Positions 49,730-63,900 of a DNA stretch of 64,000 nt are shown here, in pieces. The notes below the pieces were generated by a model that worked only from the letters and a program-made list of their open reading frames with translations, had not been told where the DNA came from and did no database searches. Within the stretch, counting starts at the first letter, position 1. Each line of letters opens with the position of its first letter. The position numbers and the translations under genes were made by a program. Source of the stretch: Apostichopus japonicus (Eukaryota > Echinodermata > Holothuroidea > Aspidochirotida > Stichopodidae); the NCBI RefSeq assembly GCF_037975245.1, contig NC_092565.1, positions 13,485,499 through 13,549,498 on the forward strand, read 5' to 3'.

Positions 49730-52560
49730 GATTAACTAATACTTACAGCTCCCCATGTAGGCACGAGCTGTAAAAGATCGGCAAAAGACGTGCGTCACCG
49801 GGGTTCGAACCACCGATGCAAAAGAGAGTCTCGCTCATCAGCTCGCACAGTGCGCCAAGCCATCGCGCCACTGTATGGACTGGGATATTAGTACGATTAA
49901 GTAATACTTACAGCTCCCCATGTAGGCACGAGCTGTAAAAGATCGGCAAAAGACGTGCGTCACCGTGGTTCGAACCACCGATGCAAAAGAGAGTCTCGCT
50001 CATCAGCACGGACAGTGCGCCAAGCCATCGCGCCACTGTATGGACTGAGATATTAGGCCGATTAACTAATACTTACAGCTCCCCATTGAGGCACGAGCTG
50101 TAAAAGATCGGCAAAAGACGTGCGTCACCGTGGTTCGAACCACCGATGCAAAAGAGAGTCTCGCTCATCAGCTGGCACAGTGCGCCAAGCCATCGCGCCA
50201 CTGTATGGACTGAGATATTAGGCCGACTAACTAATACTTACAGCTCCCCATGTAGGCACGAGCTGTAAAAGATCGGCAAAAGACGTGCGTCACCGGGGTT
50301 CGAACCACCGATGCAAAAGAGAGTCTCGCTCATCAGCTCGTACAGTGCGCCAAGCCATCGCGCCACTGTCTGGACTGAGATATTAGGCCGATTAACTAAT
50401 ACTTACAGCTCCCCATGTAGGCACGAGCTGTAAAAGATCGGCAAAAGACGTGCGTCACCGGGGTTCGAACCACCGATGCAAAAGAGAGTCTCGCTCATCA
50501 GCACGGACAGTGCGCCAAGCCATCGCGCCACTGTATGGACTGAGATATTAGGCCGATTAACTAATACTTACAGCTCCCCATTTAGGCACGAGCTGTAAAA
50601 GATCGGCAAAAGACGTGCGTCACCGGGGTTCGAACCACCGATGCAAAAGAGAGTCTCGCTCATCAGCTGGCACAGTGCGCCAAGCCATCGCGCCACTGTA
50701 TGGACTGAGATATTAGGCCGATTAACTCATACTTACAGCTCCCCATGTAGGCACGAGCTGTAAAAGATCGGCAAAAGTCGTGCGTCACCGGGGTTCGAAC
50801 CACCGATGCAAAAGAGAGTCTCGCTCATCAGCACGTACAGTGCGCCAAGCCATCGCGCCACTGTATGGACTGAGATATTAGGCCGATTAACTCATACTTA
50901 CAGCTCCCCATTTAGGCACGAGCTGTAAAAGATCGGCAAAAGACGTGCGTCACCGTGGTTCGAACCACCGATGCAAAAGAGAGTCTCGCTCATCAGCTCG
51001 CACAGTGCGCCAAGCCATCGCGCCACTGTATGGACTGAGATATTAGGCCGATTAACTAATACTTACAGCTCCCCATGTAGGCACGAGCTGTAAAAGATCG
51101 GCAAAAGACGTGCGTCACCGGGGTTCGAACCACCGATGCAAAAGAGAGTCTCGCTCATCAGCTCGTACAGTGCGCCAAGCCATCGCGCCACTGTCTGGAC
51201 TGGGATATTAGGCCGATTAACTAATACTTACAGCTCCCCATGTAGGCACGAGCTGTAAAAGATAGGCAAAAGACGTGCGTCACCGGGGTTCGAACCACCG
51301 ATGCAAAAGAGAGTCTCGCTCATCAGCTCGCACAGTGCGCAAAGCCATCGCGCCACTGTATGGACTGAGATATTAGGCCGATTAACTAATACTTACAGCT
51401 CCCCATGTAGGCACGAGCTGTAAAAGATCGGCAAAAGACGTGCGTCACCGGGGTTCGAACCACCGATGCAAAAGAGAGTCTCGCTCATCAGCTCGCACAG
51501 TGCGCCAAGCCATCGCGCCACTGTATGGACTGGGATATTAGTACGATTAAGTAATACTTACAGCTCCCCATGTAGGCACGAGCTGTAAAAGATCGGCAAA
51601 AGACGTGCGTCACCGTGGTTCGAACCACCGATGCAAAAGAGAGTCTCGCTCATCAGCACGGACAGTGCGCCAAGCCATCGCGCCACTGTATGGACTGAGA
51701 TATTAGGCCGATTAACTAATACTTACAGCTCCCCATTGAGGCACGAGCTGTAAAAGATCGGCAAAAGACGTGCGTCACCGTGGTTCGAACCACCGATGCA
51801 AAAGAGAGTCTCGCTCATCAGCTGGCACAGTACGCCAAGCCATCGCGCCACTGTATGGACTGAGATATTAGGCCGACTAACTAATACTTACAGCTCCCCA
51901 TGTAGGCACGAGCTGTAAAAGATCGGCAAAAGACGTGCGTCACCGGGGTTCGAACCACCGATGCAAAAGAGAGTCTCGCTCATCAGCTCGTACAGTGCGC
52001 CAAGCCATCGCGCCACTGTCTGGACTGAGATATTAGGCCGATTAACTAATACTTACAGCTCCCCATGTAGGCACGAGCTGTAAAAGATCGGCAAAAGACG
52101 TGCGTCACCGGGGTTCGAACCACCGATGCAAAAGAGAGGCTCGCTCATCAGCACGGACAGTGCGCCAAGCCATCGCGCCACTGTATGGACTGAGATATTA
52201 GGCCGATTAACTAATACTTACAGCTCCCCATTTAGGCACGAGCTGTAAAAGATCGGCAAAAGACGTGCGTCACCGGGGTTCGAACCACCGATGCAAAAGA
52301 GAGTCTCGCTCATCAGCTGGCACAGTGCGCCAAGCCATCGCGCCACTGTATGGACTGAGATATTAGGCCGATTAACTCATACTTACAGCTCCCCATGTAG
52401 GCACGAGCTGTAAAAGATCGGCAAAAGTCGTGCGTCACCGGGGTTCGAACCACCGATGCAAAAGAGAGTCTCGCTCATCAGCACGTACAGTGCGCCAAGA
52501 CATCGCGCCACTGTATGGACTGAGATATTAGGCCGATTAACTCATACTTACAGCTCCCCA
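49730..52560. repeat. 1650-bp, 10-monomer higher-order repeat
   Basis: Markers gtacgattaagtaat (49891, 51541), ccccattgag (50081, 51731) and gctggcacag (50171, 51821) are all spaced exactly 1650 bp, so an ordered block of ten monomers was copied as a unit. Confidence 0.87.
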
Positions 52561-55500
52561 TGTAGGCACGAGCTGTAAAAGATCGGCAAAAGACGTGCGT
52601 CACCGGGGTTCGAACCACCGATGCAAAAGAGAGTCTCGCTCATCAGCTCGTACAGTGCGCCAAGCCATCGCGCCACTGTATGGACTGAGATATTAGTACG
52701 ATTAACTAATACTTACAGCTCCCCATGTAGGCACGAGCTGTAAAAGATCGGCAAAAGACGTGCGTCACCGTGGTTCGAACCACCGATGCAAAAGAGAGTC
52801 TCGCTCATCAGCTCGCACAGTGCGCCAAGCCATCGCGCCACTGTATGGACTGAGATATTAGTACGATTAACTAATACTTACAGCTCCCCATGTAGGCACG
52901 AGCTGTAAAAGATCGGCAAAAGACGTGCGTCACCGTGGTTCGAACCACCGATGCAAAAGAGAGTCTCGCTCATCAGCTCGCACAGTGCGCCAAGCCATCG
53001 CGCCACTGTATGGACTGAGATATTAGTACGATTAACTAATACTTACAGCTCCCCATGTAGGCACGAGCTGTAAAAGATCGGCAAAAGACGTGCGTCACCG
53101 TGGTTCGAACCACCGATGCAAAAGAGAGTCTCGCTCATCAGCACGGACAGTGCGCCAAGCCATCGCGCCACTGTATGGACTGAGATATTAGGCCGATTAA
53201 CTATACTTACAGCTCCCCATTTAGGCACGAGCTGTAAAAGATCGGCAAAAGACGTACGTCACCGTGGTTCGAACCACCGATGCAAAAGAGAGTCTCGCTC
53301 ATCAGCCCGTACAGTGCGCCAAGCCATCGCGCCACTGTATGGACTGAGATATTAGGCCGACTAACTAATACTTACAGCTCCCCATGTAGGCACGAGCTGT
53401 AAAAGATCGGCAAAAGACGTAAGTCACCGGGGTTCGAACCACCGATGCAAAAGAGAGTCTCGCTCATCAGCTCGTACAGTGCGCCAAGCCATCGCGCCAC
53501 TGTCTGGACTGAGATATTAGGCCGATTAACTAATACTTACAGCTCTCCATGTAGGCACGAGCTGTAAAAGATCGGCAAAAGACGTAAGTCACCGTGGTTC
53601 GAACCACCGATGCAAAAGAGAGTCTCGCTCATCAGCTCGCACAGTGCGCCAAGCCATCGCGCCACTGTATGGACTGAGATATTAGAACGATTAACTAATA
53701 CTTACAGCTCCCCATGTAGGCACGAGCTGTAAAAGATCGGCAAAAGACGTGCGTCACCGGGGTTCGAACCACCGATGCAAAAGAGAGTCTCGCTCATCAG
53801 ACCGTACAGTGCGCCAAGCCATCGCGCCACTGTATGGACTGAGATATTAGGCCGATTAACTAATACTTACAGCTCTCCATGTAGGCACGAGCTGTAAAAG
53901 ATCGGCAAAAGACGTGCGTCACCGGGGTTCGAACCACCGATGCAAAAGAGAGTCTCGCTCATCAGCTGGCACAGTGCGCCAAGCCATCGCGCCACTGTAT
54001 GGACTGAGATATTAGGCCGATTAACTAATACTTACAGCTCTCCATGTAGGCACGAGCTGTAAAAGATCGGCAAAAGACGTGCGTCACCGTGGTTCGAACC
54101 ACCGATGCAAAAGAGAGTCTCGCTCATCAGCTCGCACAGTGCGCCAAGCCATCGCGCCACTGTATGGACTGAGATATTAGTACGATTAACTAATACTTAC
54201 AGCTCCCCATGTAGGCACGAGCTGTAAAAGATCGGCAAAAGACGTGCGTCACCGTGGTTCGAACCACCGATGCAAAAGAGAGTCTCGCTCATCAGCACGG
54301 ACAGTGCGCCAAGCCATCGCGCCACTGTCTGGACTGAGATATTAGGCCGATTAACTAATACTTACAGCTCCCCATTTAGGCACGAGCTGTAAAAGATCGG
54401 CAAAGACGTGCGTCACCGGGGTTCGAACCACCGATGCAAAAGAGAGTCTCGCTCATCAGCTGGCACAGTGCGCCAAGCCATCGCGCCACTGTATGGACTG
54501 AGATATTAGGCCGATTAACTAATACTTACAGCTCCCCATGTAGGCACGAGCTGTAAAAGATCGGCAAAAGACGTGCGTCACCGTGGTTCGAACCACCGAT
54601 GCAAAAGAGAGTCTCGCTCATCAGCTCGCACAGTGCGCCAAGCCATCGCGCCACTGTATGGACTGAGATATTAGGCCGATTAACTAATACTTACAGCTCC
54701 CCATGTAGGCACGAGCTGTAAAAGATCGGCAAAAGACGTGCGTCACCGTGGTTTGAACCACCGATGCAAAAGAGAGTCTCGCTCATCAGCTCGCACAGTG
54801 CGCCAAGCCATCGCGCCACTGTATGGACTGAGATATTAGTACGATTAACTAATACTTACAGCTCTCCATGTAGGCACGAGCTGTAAAAGATCGGCAAAAG
54901 ACGTGCGTCACCGTGGTTCGAACCACTGATGCAAAAGAGAGTCTCGCTCATCAGCACGTACAGTGCGCCAAGCCATCGCGCCACTGTATGGACTGAGATA
55001 TTAGGCCGACTAACTAATACTTACAGCTCCCCATGTAGGCACGAGCTGTAAAAGATCGGCAAAAGACGTAAGTCACCGGGGTTCGAACCACCGATGCAAA
55101 AGAGAGTCTCGCTCATCAACTCGTACAGTGCGCCAAGCCATCGCGCCACTGTCTGGACTGAGATATTAGGCCGATTAACTAATACTTACAGCTCTCCATG
55201 TAGGCACGAGCTGTAAAAGATCGGCAAAAGACGTAAGTCACCGTGGTTCGAACCACCGATGCAAAAGAGAGTCTCGCTCATCAGCTCGGACAGTGCGCCA
55301 AGCCATCGCGCCACTGTATGGACTGAGATATTAGTACGATTAACTAATACTTACAGCTCTCCATGTAGGCACGAGCTGTAAAAGATCGGCAAAAGACGTG
55401 CGTCACCGTGGTTCGAACCACCGATGCAAAAGAGAGTCTCGCTCATCAGCTCGCACAGTGCGCCAAGCCATCGCGCCACTGTATGGACTGAGATATTAGT

Positions 55501-57949
55501 ACGATTAACTAATACTTACAGCTCACCATGTAGGCACGAGCTGTAAAAGATCGGCAAAAGACGTGCGTCACCGTGGTTCGAACCACCGATGCAAAAGAGA
55601 GTCTCGCTCATCAGCACGGACAGTGCGCCAAGCCATCGCGCCACTGTATGGACTGAGATATTAGGCCGATTAACTAATACTTACAGCTCCCCATTTAGGC
55701 ACGAGCTGTAAAAGATCGGCAAAAGACGTGCGTCACCGTGGTTCGAACCACCGATGCAAAAGAGAGACTCGCTCATCAGCTGGCACAGTGCGCCAAGCCA
55801 TCGCGCCACTGTATGGACTGAGATATTAGGCCGATTAACTAATACTTACAGCTCCCCATGTAGGCACGAGCTGTAAAAGATCGGCAAAAGACGTAAGTCA
55901 CCGGGGTTCGAACCACCGATGCAAAAGAGAGTCTCGCTCATCAGCTCGTACAGTGCGCCAAGCCATCGCGCCACTGTCTGGACTGAGATATTAGGCCGAT
56001 TAACTAATACTTACAGCTCCCCATGTAGGCACGAGCTGTAAAATATCGGCAAAAGACGTGCGTCACCGTGGTTCGAACCACCGATGCAAAAGAGAGTCTC
56101 GCTCATCAGCTGGCACAGTGCGCCAAGCCATCGCGCCACTGTATGGACTGAGATATTAGGCCGATTAACTAATACTTACAGCTCCCCATTGAGGCACGAG
56201 CTGTAAAAGATCGGCAAAAGACGTGCGTCACCGGGGTTCGAACCACCGATGCAAAAGAGAGTCTCGCTCATCAGCTCGTACAGTGCGCCAAGCCATCGCG
56301 CCACTGTCTGGACTGAGATATTAGGCCGATTAACTAATACTTACAGCTCCCCATTTAGGCACGAGCTGTAAAAGATAGGCAAAAGACGTGCGTCACCGGG
56401 GTTCGAACCACCGATGCAAAAGAGAGTCTCGCTCATCAGCTCGTACAGTGCGCCAAGCCATCGCGCCACTGTATGGACTGAGATATTAGGCCGATTAACT
56501 AATACTTACAGCTCCCCATGTAGGCACGAGCTGTAAAAGATAGGCAAAAGACGTGCGTCACCGGGGTTCGAACCACCGATGCAAAAGAGAGTCTCGCTCA
56601 TCAGCACGTACAGTGCGCCAGGCCATCGCGCCACTGTATGGACTGAGATATTAGGCCGATTAACTAATACTTACAGCTCCCCATGTAGGCACGAGCTGTA
56701 AAAGATCGGCAAAAGACGTGCGTCACCGGGGTTCGAACCACCGATGCAAAAGAGAGTCTCGCTCATCTGCCCGGACAATGCGCCAAGCCATCGCGCCACT
56801 GTCTGGACTGAGATATTAGGCCGATTAACTAATACTTACAGCTCCCCATGTCGGCACGAGCTGTAAAAGATCGGCAAAAGACGTGCGTCACCGGGGTTCG
56901 AACCATCGATGCAAAAGAGAGTCTCGCTCATCAGCTCGTACAGTGCGCCAGGCCATCGCGCCACTGTATTGACTGAGATATTAGGCCGATTAACTAATAC
57001 TTACAGCTCCCCATGTAGGCACGAGCTGTAAAAGATCGGCAAAAGACGTAAGTCACCGGGGTTCGAACCACCGATGCAAAAGAGAGTCTCGCTCATCAGC
57101 TCGCACAGTGCGCCAAGCCATCGCGCCACTGTATGGACTGAGATATTAGGCCGATTAACTAATACTTACAGCTCTCCGTGTAGGCACGAGCTGTAAAAGA
57201 TCAGCAAAAGACGTAAGTCACCGTGGTTCGAACCACCGATGCAAAAGAGAGTCTCGCTCATCAGCTCGCACAGTGCGCCAAGCCATCGCGCCACTGTATG
57301 GACTGAGATATTAGTACGATTAACTAATACTTACAGCTCCCCATGTAGGCACGAGCTGTAAAAGATCGGCAAAAGACGTAAGTCACCGTGGTTCGAACCA
57401 CCGATGCAAAAGAGAGTCTCACTCATCAGTTCGTACAGTGCGCCAAGCCATCGCGCAACTGTCTGGACTGAGATATTAGGCCGATTAACTAATACTTACA
57501 GCTCTCCATGTAGGCACGAGCTGTAAAAGATCGGCAAAAGACGTGCGTCACCGTGGTTCGAACCACCGATGCAAAAGAGAGTCTCGCTCATCAGCACGGA
57601 CAGTGCACCAAGCCATCGCGCCACTGTATGGACTGAGATATTAGGCCGATTAACTAATACTTACAGCTCCCCATTTAGGCACGAGCTGTAAAAGATCGGC
57701 AAAAGACGTGCGTCACCGTGGTTCGAACCACCGATGCAAAAGAGAGTCTCGCTCATCAGCTGGCACAGTGCGCCAAGCCATCGCGCCACTGTATGGACTG
57801 AGATATTAGGCCGATTAACTAATACTTACAGCTCCCCATGTAGGCACGAGCTGTAAAAGATCGGCAAAAGACGTGCGTCACCGTGGTTCGAACCACCGAT
57901 GCAAAAGAGAGTCTCGCTCATCAGCTCGTACAGTGCGCCAAGCCATCGC

Positions 57950-60900
57950 GCCACTGTCTGGACTGAGATATTAGGCCGATTAACTAATACTTACAGCTCC
58001 CCATTTAGGCACGAGCTGTAAAAGATCGGCAAAAGACGTGCGTCACCGGGGTTCGAACCACCGATGCAAAAGAGAGTCTCGCTCATCAGCTCGTACAGTG
58101 CGCCAAGCCATCGCGCCACTGTATGGACTGAGATATTAGGCCGATTAACTAATACTTACAGCTCCCCATGTAGGCACGAGCTGTAAAAGATAGGCAAAAG
58201 ACGTGCGTCACCGGGGTTCGAACCACCGATGCAAAAGAGAGTCTCGCTCATCAGCACGTACAGTGCGCCTGGCCATCGCGCCACTGTATGGACTGAGATA
58301 TTAGGCCGATTAACTAATACTTACAGCTCCCCATGTAGGCACGAGCTGTAAAAGATCGGCAAAAGACGTGCGTCACCGGGGTTCGAACCACCGATGCAAA
58401 AGAGAGTCTCGCTCATCTGAGCGGACAGTGCGCCAAGCCATCGCGCCACTGTCTGGACTGAGATATTAGGCCGATTAACTCATACTTACAGCTCCCCATG
58501 TCGGCACGAGCTGTAAAAGATCGGCAAAAGACGTGCGTCACCGGGGTTCGAACCACCGATGCAAAAGAGAGTCTCGCTCATCAGCCCGGACAGTGCGCCA
58601 AGCCATCGCGCCACTGTCTGGACTGAGATATTAGGCCGATTAACTAATACTTACAGCTCCCCATGTAGGCACGAGCTGTAAAAGATCGGCAAAAGACGTG
58701 CGTCACCGGGGTTCGAACCACCGATGCAAAAGAGAGTCTCGCTCATCTGCCCGGACAATGCGCCAAGCCATCGCGCCACTGTCTGGACTGAGATATTAGG
58801 CCGATTAACTAATACTTACAGCTCCCCATGTAGGCACGAGCTGTAAAAGATCGGCAAAAGACGTGCATCACCGGGGTTCGAACCACCGATGCAAAAGAGA
58901 GTCTCGCTCATCAGCACGGACAGTGCGCCAAGCCATCGCGCCACTGTATGGACTGAGATATTAGGCCGATTAACTAATACTTACAGCTCCCCATTTAGGC
59001 ACGAGCTGTAAAAGATCGGCAAAAGACGTGCATCACCGGGGTTCGAACCACCGATGCAAAAGAGAGTCTCGCTCATCAGCCCGTACAGTGCGCCAAGCCA
59101 TCGCGCCACTGTATGGACTGAGATATTAGTACGATTAACTAATACTTACAGCTCCCCATGTAGGCACGAGCTGTAAAAGATCGGCAAAAGACGTGCGTCA
59201 CCGTGGTTCGAACCACCGATGCAAAAGAGAGTCTCGCTCATCAGCTCGTACAGTGCGCCAAGCCATCGCGCCACTGTCTGGACTGAGATATTAGGCCGAT
59301 TAACTAATACTTACAGCTCCCCATTTAGGCACGAGCTGTAAAAGATCGGCAAAAGACGTGCGTCACCGGGGTTCGAACCACCGATGCAAAAGAGAGTCTC
59401 GCTCATCAGCCCGTACAGTGCGCCAGGCCATCGCGCCACTGTATGGACTGAGATATTAGGCCGATTAACTAATACTTACAGCTCCCCATGTAGGCACGAG
59501 CTGTAAAAGATCGGCAAAAGACGTGCGTCACCGGGGTTCGAACCACCGATGCAAAAGAGAGTCTCGCTCATCTGCCCGGACAGTGCGCCAGGCCATCGCG
59601 CCACTGTCTGGACTGAGATATTAGGCCGATTAACTAATACTTACAGCTCCCCATTTAGGCACGAGCTGTAAAAGATCGGCAAAAGACGTGCGTCACCGGG
59701 GTTCGAACCACCGATGCAAAAGAGAGTCTCGCTCATCAGCTCGTACAGTGCGCCAAGCCATCGCGCCACTGTATGGACTGAGATATTAGGCCGATTAACT
59801 AATACTTACAGCTCCCCATGTAGGCACGAGCTGTAAAAGATAGGCAAAAGACGTGCGTCACCGGGGTTCGAACCACCGATGCAAAAGAGAGTCTCGCTCA
59901 TCAGCACGTACAGTGCGCCAGGCCATCGCGCCACTGTATGGACTGAGATATTAGGCCGATTAACTAATACTTACAGCTCCCCATGTAGGCACGAGCTGTA
60001 AAAGATCGGCAAAAGACGTGCGTCACCGGGGTTCGAACCACCGATGCAAAAGAGAGTCTCGCTCATCTGAGCGGACAGTGCGCCAAGCCATCGCGCCACT
60101 GTCTGGACTGAGATATTAGGCCGATTAACTCATACTTACAGCTCCCCATGTCGGCACGAGCTGTAAAAGATCGGCAAAAGACGTGCGTCACCGGGGTTCG
60201 AACCACCGATGCAAAAGAGAGTCTCGCTCATCAGCCCGGACAGTGCGCCAGGCCATCGCGCCACTGTCTGGACTGAGATATTAGGCCGATTAACTAATAC
60301 TTACAGCTCCCCATGTAGGCACGAGCTGTAAAAGATCGGCAAAAGACGTGCGTCACCGGGGTTCGAACCACCGATGCAAAAGAGAGTCTCGCTCATCTGC
60401 CCGGACAATGCGCCAAGCCATCGCGCCACTGTCTGGACTGAGATATTAGGCCGATTAACTAATACTTACAGCTCCCCATGTAGGCACGAGCTGTAAAAGA
60501 TCGGCAAAAGACGTGCATCACCGGGGTTCGAACCACCGATGCAAAAGAGAGTCTCGCTCATCAGCACGGACAGTGCGCCAAGCCATCGCGCCACTGTATG
60601 GACTGAGATATTAGGCCGATTAACTAATACTTACAGCTCCCCATTTAGGCACGAGCTGTAAAAGATCGGCAAAAGACGTACATCACCGGGGTTCGAACCA
60701 CCGATGCAAAAGAGAGTCTCGCTCATCAGCCCGTACAGTGCGCCAAGCCATCGCGCCACTGTATGGACTGAGATATTAGTACGATTAACTAATACTTACA
60801 GCTCCCCATGTAGGCACGAGCTGTAAAAGATCGGCAAAAGACGTGCGTCACCGTGGTTCGAACCACCGATGCAAAAGAGAGTCTCGCTCATCAGCTCGTA

Positions 60901-63900
60901 CAGTGCGCCAAGCCATCGCGCCACTGTCTGGACTGAGATATTAGGCCGATTAACTAATACTTACAGCTCCCCATTTAGGCACGAGCTGTAAAAGATCGGC
61001 AAAAGACGTGCGTCACCGGGGTTCGAACCACCGATGCAAAAGAGAGTCTCGCTCATCAGCCCGTACAGTGCGCCAGGCCATCGCGCCACTGTATGGACTG
61101 AGATATTAGGCCGATTAACTAATACTTACAGCTCCCCATGTAGGCACGAGCTGTAAAAGATCGGCAAAAGACGTGCGTCACCGGGGTTCGAACCACCGAT
61201 GCAAAAGAGAGTCTCGCTCATCTGCCCGGACAGTGCGCCAAGCCATCGCGCCACTGTCTGGACTGAGATATTAGGCCGATTAACTAATACTTACAGCTCC
61301 CCATTTAGGCACGAGCTGTAAAAGATCGGCAAAAGACGTGCGTCACCGGGGTTCGAACCACCGATGCAAAAGAGAGTCTCGCTCATCAGCTCGTACAGTG
61401 CGCCAAGCCATCGCGCCACTGTATGGACTGAGATATTAGGCCGATTAACTAATACTTACAGCTCCCCATGTAGGCACGAGCTGTAAAAGATAGGCAAAAG
61501 ACGTGCGTCACCGGGGTTCGAACCACCGATGCAAAAGAGAGTCTCGCTCATCAGCACGTACAGTGCGCCAGGCCATCGCGCCACTGTATGGACTGAGATA
61601 TTAGGCCGATTAACTAATACTTACAGCTCCCCATGTAGGCACGAGCTGTAAAAGATCGGCAAAAGACGTGCGTCACCGGGGTTCGAACCACCGATGCAAA
61701 AGAGAGTCTCGCTCATCTGAGCGGACAGTGCGCCAAGCCATCGCGCCACTGTCTGGACTGAGATATTAGGCCGATTAACTCATACTTACAGCTCCCCATG
61801 TCGGCACGAGCTGTAAAAGATCGGCAAAAGACGTGCGTCACCGGGGTTCGAACCACCGATGCAAAAGAGAGTCTCGCTCATCAGCCCGGACAGTGCGCCA
61901 AGCCATCGCGCCACTGTCTGGACTGAGATATTAGGCCGATTAACTAATACTTACAGCTCCCCATGTAGGCACGAGCTGTAAAAGATCGGCAAAAGACGTG
62001 CGTCACCGGGGTTCGAACCACCGATGCAAAAGAGAGTCTCGCTCATCTGCCCGGACAATGCGCCAAGCCATCGCGCCACTGTCTGGACTGAGATATTAGG
62101 CCGATTAACTAATACTTACAGCTCCCCATGTAGGCACGAGCTGTAAAAGATCGGCAAAAGACGTGCATCACCGGGGTTCGAACCACCGATGCAAAAGAGA
62201 GTCTCGCTCATCAGCACGGACAGTGCGCCAAGCCATCGCGCCACTGTATGGACTGAGATATTAGGCCGATTAACTAATACTTACAGCTCCCCATTTAGGC
62301 ACGAGCTGTAAAAGATCGGCAAAAGACGTACATCACCGGGGTTCGAACCACCGATGCAAAAGAGAGTCTCGCTCATCAGCCCGTACAGTGCGCCAAGCCA
62401 TCGCGCCACTGTATGGACTGAGATATTAGTACGATTAACTAATACTTACAGCTCCCCATGTAGGCACGAGCTGTAAAAGATCGGCAAAAGACGTGCGTCA
62501 CCGTGGTTCGAACCACCGATGCAAAAGAGAGTCTCGCTCATCAGCTCGTACAGTGCGCCAGGCCATCGCGCCACTGTATGGACTGAGATATTAGGCCGAT
62601 TAACTAATACTTACAGCTCCCCATGTAGGCACGAGCTGTAAAAGATCGGCAAAAGACGTGCGTCACCGGGGTTCGAACCACCGATGCAAAAGAGAGTCTC
62701 GCTCATCTGAGCGGACAGTGCGCCAAGCCATCGCGCCACTGTCTGGACTGAGATATTAGGCCGATTAACTCATACTTACAGCTCCCCATGTCGGCACGAG
62801 CTGTAAAAGATCGGCAAAAGACGTGCGTCACCGGGGTTCGAACCACCGATGCAAAAGAGAGTCTCGCTCATCAGCCCGGACAGTGCGCCAAGCCATCGCG
62901 CCACTGTCTGGACTGAGATATTAGGCCGATTAACTAATACTTACAGCTCCCCATGTAGGCACGAGCTGTAAAAGATCGGCAAAAGACGTGCGTCACCGGG
63001 GTTCGAACCACCGATGCAAAAGAGAGTCTCGCTCATCTGCCCGGACAATGCGCCAAGCCATCGCGCCACTGTCTGGACTGAGATATTAGGCCGATTAACT
63101 AATACTTACAGCTCCCCATGTAGGCACGAGCTGTAAAAGATCGGCAAAAGACGTGCATCACCGGGGTTCGAACCACCGATGCAAAAGAGAGTCTCGCTCA
63201 TCAGCACGGACAGTGCGCCAAGCCATCGCGCCACTGTATGGACTGAGATATTAGGCCGATTAACTAATACTTACAGCTCCCCATTTAGGCACGAGCTGTA
63301 AAAGATCGGCAAAAGACGTACATCACCGGGGTTCGAACCACCGATGCAAAAGAGAGTCTCGCTCATCAGCCCGTACAGTGCGCCAAGCCATCGCGCCACT
63401 GTATGGACTGAGATATTAGTACGATTAACTAATACTTACAGCTCCCCATGTAGGCACGAGCTGTAAAAGATCGGCAAAAGACGTGCGTCACCGTGGTTCG
63501 AACCACCGATGCAAAAGAGAGTCTCGCTCATCAGCTCGTACAGTGCGCCAAGCCATCGCGCCACTGTCTGGACTGAGATATTAGGCCGATTAACTAATAC
63601 TTACAGCTCCCCATTTAGGCACGAGCTGTAAAAGATCGGCAAAAGACGTGCGTCACCGGGGTTCGAACCACCGATGCAAAAGAGAGTCTCGCTCATCAGC
63701 CCGTACAGTGCGCCAGGCCATCGCGCCACTGTATGGACTGAGATATTAGGCCGATTAACTAATACTTACAGCTCCCCATGTAGGCACGAGCTGTAAAAGA
63801 TCGGCAAAAGACGTGCGTCACCGGGGTTCGAACCACCGATGCAAAAGAGAGTCTCGCTCATCTGCCCGGACAGTGCGCCAAGCCATCGCGCCACTGTCTG